Below, piece after piece: positions 60,346-64,000 of a DNA stretch of 64,000 nt. The translations under genes and the position numbers were made by a program. Source of the DNA: JAVBLY01 sp031553035. GTDB lineage: Bacteria; Bacillota; Clostridia; Peptostreptococcales; Anaerovoracaceae. Each line of letters begins with the position of its first letter. Position 1 is the first letter of the stretch. The stretch spans positions 124,001 through 188,000 of the forward strand of contig JAVBLY010000006.1 in assembly GCA_031553035.1 (NCBI GenBank), read 5' to 3'. The notes beneath the pieces are model-generated. The model ran no database searches and was not told where the DNA came from. It saw only the letters and a list, made by a program, of their open reading frames with translations.

Positions 60346-60356
60346 AGTGATATAAT
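60328..60356 (+). promoter_or_regulatory. Promoter of the peptide/nickel-type transporter operon
   Basis: TTGAAT (60328-60333), 17-bp spacer, TATAAT (60351-60356) with extended TGA before the -10. It overlaps the 3' end of the SGNH hydrolase gene. Confidence 0.65.
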
Positions 60357-60368
60357 CCCATAAGAAAT

Positions 60369-60427
60369 AAACCACGAAGGTTTACCATTGCCCATAGAAG
60401 AGGGGTTCAGCTTCGTGGTTTTTTTGT
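60369..60427 (+). terminator. Terminator / possible attenuator before the transporter operon
   Basis: AACCACGAAG (60370-60379) pairs with CTTCGTGGTT (60411-60420), followed by TTTTTTG. The 31-base loop has its own CCC..GGG pairing. It ends the hydrolase transcript but also lies downstream of the transporter promoter, so it could regulate that operon. Confidence 0.65.
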
Positions 60428-60451
60428 GCGATAATTTATGTGACAGAAGGT

Positions 60452-61474
60452 ATGAGATTGACTGGCAAGGAATTCGAAATCAATTTAATAAAAAAGATCA
60501 TGCTCCTTGTGCTATTTTTGTTTATGCTTTCAGTAGTGGTTTTTTTGCTGGCCAGGCTGTCGCCGGGCGATCCTCTGAAGGCATATTTCGGAGATGCACT
60601 TGAAAGGATGAACGAGGCCCAGAGGATGGCGGCAACACAGAAGCTGGGACTGGACAGATCTATGCTCAGTCAGTATATTGTGTGGCTGGGGGATTTCCTC
60701 AGCGGGGACTGGGGCATTTCCTACAAATACAAAATGCCTGTGATCCGGGTCATAGACAAATTCTGGCTCAACACTGTACTGCTTGGCGGCATATCCTATG
60801 TACTGACATTTATCTTTGCCATTATCCTGGGGATATGGTGTGCCGTCAGACAAGGCACGATAGCCGACCTCATAATAAGAAAAATCGGGACGGTAACAAG
60901 CGTAGTTCCCGAATTTTTTGTATCGCTCTTATTCATTCTCATCTTTGCAGTTAACCTTAGCTGGCTTCCCATCGGCGGGGCATATTCCATCGGGGAAGGC
61001 GGAATGGGAGACAGGATAGTCCATCTAATTCTGCCGGTAACTGTGATGGTGCTCTGCCATCTTTGGTATTACGCATATATGATCAGAAATAAGATGATAG
61101 AGGAGCTGGCTTCCGACTACGTTGCTTTGCTTAAGGTAAAGGGAGTCAAAATGTCAGTTATGATCCGGAAACACTGCCTCAGGAATATTTTGCCTTCGGT
61201 GATTTCCCTAATGGTCATAGTTCTTCCTCATTTTATAGGCGGAACATATATAGTGGAAATGGTATTTGCTTATCCCGGTCTTGGGACTTTGGGATTTGAA
61301 AGCGCCATATATCACGATTACAATATGCTCATGGCTATTTGCCTTTTGACCGGATTCGTTATTATAGTATTCAATTTGATTGGTGAAGAGGTCGGACGGA
61401 TGGCTGACCCCAGGATAAGAAGTCTATCCTCGCTCAGCATCATAGATCGAAGAGAGGGTGGATACTATGCCTGA
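60452..61474 (+). CDS. ABC transporter permease, DppB/NikB type
   Basis: First permease of a family-5 peptide/nickel-type ABC importer. About 340 residues with six membrane helices. The N-terminal helix is followed by LSPGDPLKAYFGD and AATQKLGLDRSMLSQYIVWLGDFLSGDWGISY, typical of DppB/NikB. The coupling-helix EAA motif is ELASDYVALLKVKGVKMSVMIRKHCLRN near 215. The start is uncertain: ATG at 60452 has AGAAGG almost touching it, TTG at 60458 would have ideal spacing, and GTG at 60440 has none. It overlaps the next permease gene. Substrate could be peptides or a metal complex. Confidence 0.85.
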   Translation: MRLTGKEFEINLIKKIMLLVLFLFMLSVVVFLLARLSPGDPLKAYFGDALERMNEAQRMAATQKLGLDRSMLSQYIVWLGDFLSGDWGISYKYKMPVIRVIDKFWLNTVLLGGISYVLTFIFAIILGIWCAVRQGTIADLIIRKIGTVTSVVPEFFVSLLFILIFAVNLSWLPIGGAYSIGEGGMGDRIVHLILPVTVMVLCHLWYYAYMIRNKMIEELASDYVALLKVKGVKMSVMIRKHCLRNILPSVISLMVIVLPHFIGGTYIVEMVFAYPGLGTLGFESAIYHDYNMLMAICLLTGFVIIVFNLIGEEVGRMADPRIRSLSSLSIIDRREGGYYA

Positions 61475-62285
61475 CAGATATAGAAAACCTGTAATATCCA
61501 TGATAATACTGACCATAATATTGATTCTTTGCTATACTTCCCCAATATGGCTGAAGGGTGATCCCACATATATGTATCTGGACCAGGTCAGGCAAAGTCC
61601 GGATGCATCTCATCTTTTCGGTACGGATTATATGGGCCGTGATATATTTAAAATGATATGGTCAGGCGGCATGGTGTCCATAACCATAGGGATCTTGTCA
61701 ACTATCATTTCTTCTGTCATAGCAATTTTCTACGGCACTCTGAGTGGTATCGGCGGCAGGTGTGTTGATAGCATAATGATGCGGGGGACCGAGATCATGC
61801 TCAGCATACCGTCCATCCTTCTGGTGATTTTTATTCAGGCCATGCTGGGAAAAGCGGGTATAATGTCGCTTTCCATTGTCATTGGGTTCACTTCCTGGAT
61901 GGGTATCTCAAAGATCGTAAGGAGTGAAGTACATCAGATAAAGAACAGCGATTATATACTTTCAACAAAGCTGATGGGTGGGGCCCTTCCATATATCATC
62001 AAAAAGCATATGATACCAAATTTTATGCCCGCCATTTTTTTCATGGTAGTAAGCAATATTGCCACGGCTATGGCAACAGAAGCGACACTCAGTTTTCTGG
62101 GGCTGGGGCTGCCTGTGGATACCGCATCCTGGGGAAGCATGATGGCCCTTTCGGAAAAGGCACTTTTGACGAACAGCTGGTGGATTATAATCATTCCCGG
62201 TCTGTTTCTTATTACGACCATAATGTGCATCACGAATATTGGAGAGTACATACGCAGTAGGAACAGTCTGCAGTACAGTTTGTAA
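61467..62285 (+). CDS. ABC transporter permease, DppC/NikC type
   Basis: Second permease of the importer, ~272 residues with six membrane helices. HLFGTDYMGRDIFKMIWSGGMVSITIGI near residue 50 is the conserved DppC/NikC sequence. The EAA loop is IVRSEVHQIKNSDYILSTKLMGGALPYIIKKHMIPN near 150, and EATLSFLGLGLPVDTASWGSMMA near 205 is another family hallmark. The ATG at 61467 overlaps the stop of the first permease and has GAGAGGG upstream. An intercistronic hairpin and the binding-protein gene follow. Confidence 0.88.
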   Translation: MPDRYRKPVISMIILTIILILCYTSPIWLKGDPTYMYLDQVRQSPDASHLFGTDYMGRDIFKMIWSGGMVSITIGILSTIISSVIAIFYGTLSGIGGRCVDSIMMRGTEIMLSIPSILLVIFIQAMLGKAGIMSLSIVIGFTSWMGISKIVRSEVHQIKNSDYILSTKLMGGALPYIIKKHMIPNFMPAIFFMVVSNIATAMATEATLSFLGLGLPVDTASWGSMMALSEKALLTNSWWIIIIPGLFLITTIMCITNIGEYIRSRNSLQYSL

Positions 62286-62306
62286 TTAACAACTAACAGG
62301 GCAGTG

Positions 62307-62343
62307 GTCTTACCAACAACTCATTACATTCGCGGGGTAAGAC
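62307..62343 (+). other. Intercistronic hairpin before the binding-protein gene
   Basis: GTCTTACC (62307-62314) pairs with GGTAAGAC (62336-62343). There is no T-run. Such hairpins often protect the 5' end of a processed mRNA, which would allow more binding protein than permease. Confidence 0.5.
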
Positions 62344-62360
62344 ACAGAAAGGAAATTGTA

Positions 62361-63914
62361 ATGGCACGGAAAAAAATATTGATTTGGACTCTTATTGTAT
62401 CATTGATCTTGATGAGTGGCTTATTGACAGCCTGTTCAGGTGCTGATGACAGCAGCAACAGCAATACTCTTATATACGGAAGCAGCGACTACACCGGAAT
62501 AAATCCGGCTTTGTATGAACACGGCGAAATCAATTCCCTGCTGTTTGCAGGACTCACAGCTCATGACGAGGATGACAAAGTGGTGCCGGGGCTGGCTGAA
62601 AGCTGGGATTGGAATGATGACAGCAAGACATATACTTTCAAAATGAGGGAAGGTTTGACTTTTCATGATGGAGAGCCTCTGACCGCATCGGATGTGAAAT
62701 TCACTCTGGATGTGATCCGTGATGAAAAAAATGCATCGGAAATAATCTCAAATTATGAGGACATCACAAATATCGATATAGTCGATGACCGCACAATAAG
62801 TATCACATTAAAAGCAAACAATGCGGCTTTTCCCGATTATATGACCATCGGTATTCTGCCTGAGCATTCATTCAAAAACACGGAAATCGCAGAGGATGAT
62901 TTCAACACTGCGCCAATTGGAGCCGGCCCGTATAAGCTCACGAGCTGGGATATGGGGCAGAGTATAACCATGGAAAGATTCGATGATTACTATCAGGGCA
63001 GTCCGAAGATCCAAAAGATCATATTCAAGATAGTTGATGATTATGATACCAGAGCCTTGCAGCTCAAGTCAGGTGATCTGGATTTTGCTCAGATCACGCC
63101 AAAGACCCTAAGTGAATTTGAAGGAAATAGTGATTTCACAACCTACCTGATGGATACAGCAGACTACAGAGCACTTATGTACAATTTCAATAATGCATTC
63201 TGGAAAGAAAATCCGGAACTGCCGATTGCTTTAAGTTATGCAGTGGACAGGGAGGCAATAGTAAAAAGTGTTCTCATAGGCCACGGACAGGTTGCATATT
63301 CCCCGCTGCAGAAAGGTGAATATAAAAACCCGGATATAGAAAAGTATGATTATGATCCGGCTAAAGCCAAAGCACTCATCGAAGCTGCAGGCTGGAAGCA
63401 GGGTGACAGCGGCTTTTACGAAAAGAACGGCCGGGAGCTGGCATTTGTCATAAACAACGGACAGGGGGATCAGGTAAGGATCGATATGTCCAATATCATT
63501 GCCCAGAATTTCCGTGACATAGGTGTAAATGCAACTGTTGAAGTACAGGCCGAAGTTGACTGGGAAAATCAGGACACATATCTTATCGGATGGGGAAGCC
63601 CCTTCGATCCCGACGATCATACATACAAAGTATTCGGGACGGATCAGGCGGCAAACTACGGCAGTTATTCAAACGGCAAAGTGGATGAATCATTAAAGCA
63701 GGGAAGACACCATGAGAAATATGAAGAGAGGCTCCCGTATTATAAAGATTTCCAGAAGGAACTGGCTGACGATCCGGCATACACATTCATTGCCTACATC
63801 GATGCCATCTACGCAGGAAACAGCAACCTAACAGGCATCACAAAAGATACTGTTTTGGGACACCACGGCGTAGGGATCTTCTGGAATGTACATGAATGGG
63901 AATTTGAAGAATAA
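62361..63914 (+). CDS. Extracellular solute-binding protein, family 5 (lipoprotein)
   Basis: The ligand-capturing subunit of the importer, ~517 residues. The lipoprotein signal ends LLTACSG (cysteine near residue 26). Family-5 hallmarks are VPGLAESWDWNDDSKTYTFKMREGLTFHDGEPLTASDVKFTLD near 75, PIGAGPYKLTSWD near 190 and ALSYAVDREAIVKSVLIGHG near 290. Dipeptides, oligopeptides, nickel and heme are all possible ligands, and the sequence alone does not choose between them. AGAAAGGA precedes the ATG at 62361. A partial ATPase gene follows by one base. Confidence 0.88.
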   Translation: MARKKILIWTLIVSLILMSGLLTACSGADDSSNSNTLIYGSSDYTGINPALYEHGEINSLLFAGLTAHDEDDKVVPGLAESWDWNDDSKTYTFKMREGLTFHDGEPLTASDVKFTLDVIRDEKNASEIISNYEDITNIDIVDDRTISITLKANNAAFPDYMTIGILPEHSFKNTEIAEDDFNTAPIGAGPYKLTSWDMGQSITMERFDDYYQGSPKIQKIIFKIVDDYDTRALQLKSGDLDFAQITPKTLSEFEGNSDFTTYLMDTADYRALMYNFNNAFWKENPELPIALSYAVDREAIVKSVLIGHGQVAYSPLQKGEYKNPDIEKYDYDPAKAKALIEAAGWKQGDSGFYEKNGRELAFVINNGQGDQVRIDMSNIIAQNFRDIGVNATVEVQAEVDWENQDTYLIGWGSPFDPDDHTYKVFGTDQAANYGSYSNGKVDESLKQGRHHEKYEERLPYYKDFQKELADDPAYTFIAYIDAIYAGNSNLTGITKDTVLGHHGVGIFWNVHEWEFEE

Positions 63915-63915
63915 G

Positions 63916-64000
63916 ATGAAAACTGTTATCGATGTCTGTAATTTAAAAATAGGATACCGAACGGGTAACGGAATTAACCACGTCATCGAAGGGATGTCTT
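63916..64000 (+). CDS. ABC transporter ATP-binding protein, DppD type (3' end outside window)
   Basis: An open frame begins at ATG 63916 and reads MKTVIDVCNLKIGYRTGNGI, then NHVIEGMS up to the window edge. This is the typical N-terminus of DppD/OppD ATPases (first beta strand and A-loop region), just before Walker A. It starts one base after the binding-protein stop and completes the transporter set. Only 28 residues are visible. Confidence 0.7.
   Translation, partial: MKTVIDVCNLKIGYRTGNGINHVIEGMS

Overview
The window looks like a chromosome segment of an anaerobic member of the Clostridia. Supporting signs are moderate GC, strong AGGAGG-type ribosome sites with frequent GTG/TTG starts, a four-subunit 2-oxoacid:ferredoxin oxidoreductase, a raiA-type RNA in front of hpf, the cdaA-cdaR-glmM operon and a brockii-type secondary alcohol dehydrogenase. 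A relative of the Anaerovoracaceae/Family XIII is my best guess, but that is inference. Most of the window is housekeeping sequence. The unusual material lies mainly between genes.

Layout. 1-4.3 kb: an ECF transporter core (ecfA1 cut by the window edge, ecfA2, ecfT), a QueT-type S component, trmB and a flavin reductase. 4.3-5.4 kb: an orphan PD-(D/E)XK-like nuclease gene with an array of GTGTCRC-type repeats on its 3' side and a perfect palindrome on its 5' side. 5.6-17.8 kb: two membrane-embedded LuxR-family regulators. Each is followed by a nearly identical 20-bp palindrome in front of a different gene: a 1314-residue secreted protein in one case, a five-gene zinc-ribbon/lipoprotein cluster in the other. 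nadE lies between them on the other strand. 17.9-29 kb: yhaM-recD2-comFC, raiA RNA-hpf, cdaA-cdaR-glmM, an ADP-ribosylglycohydrolase and adenosylhomocysteinase. 29-37.6 kb: a small surface protein, a MerR-methyltransferase-like fusion, a GrdX-like gene, then porGDAB-M20 amidohydrolase-gltX on the minus strand.

37.7-44.9 kb: ilvN, tRNA-Val, a second repeat array of the 4.3-kb type, a chemoreceptor with an FMN-binding lipoprotein, an ABC-F protein behind a leader-peptide/terminator attenuator, lysA and a nicotinamidase-like gene. 45-57.4 kb: rpoB-rpoC-rpsL-rpsG-fusA-tuf, with a dispersed 110-nt element before rpsL and a candidate structured RNA between rpsL and rpsG. 57.4-64 kb: a secondary alcohol dehydrogenase behind three Rex-like operators, an ABM-domain protein, an SGNH hydrolase and a family-5 peptide/nickel-type ABC transporter cut off by the window end.

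The observations I would follow first are: the nuclease with its repeat arrays; the paired LuxR regulators and their shared palindromes; the 110-nt element present twice; the candidate rpsL-rpsG RNA; and the ABC-F attenuator. All functional statements come from reading the sequence. No search or folding program was run.
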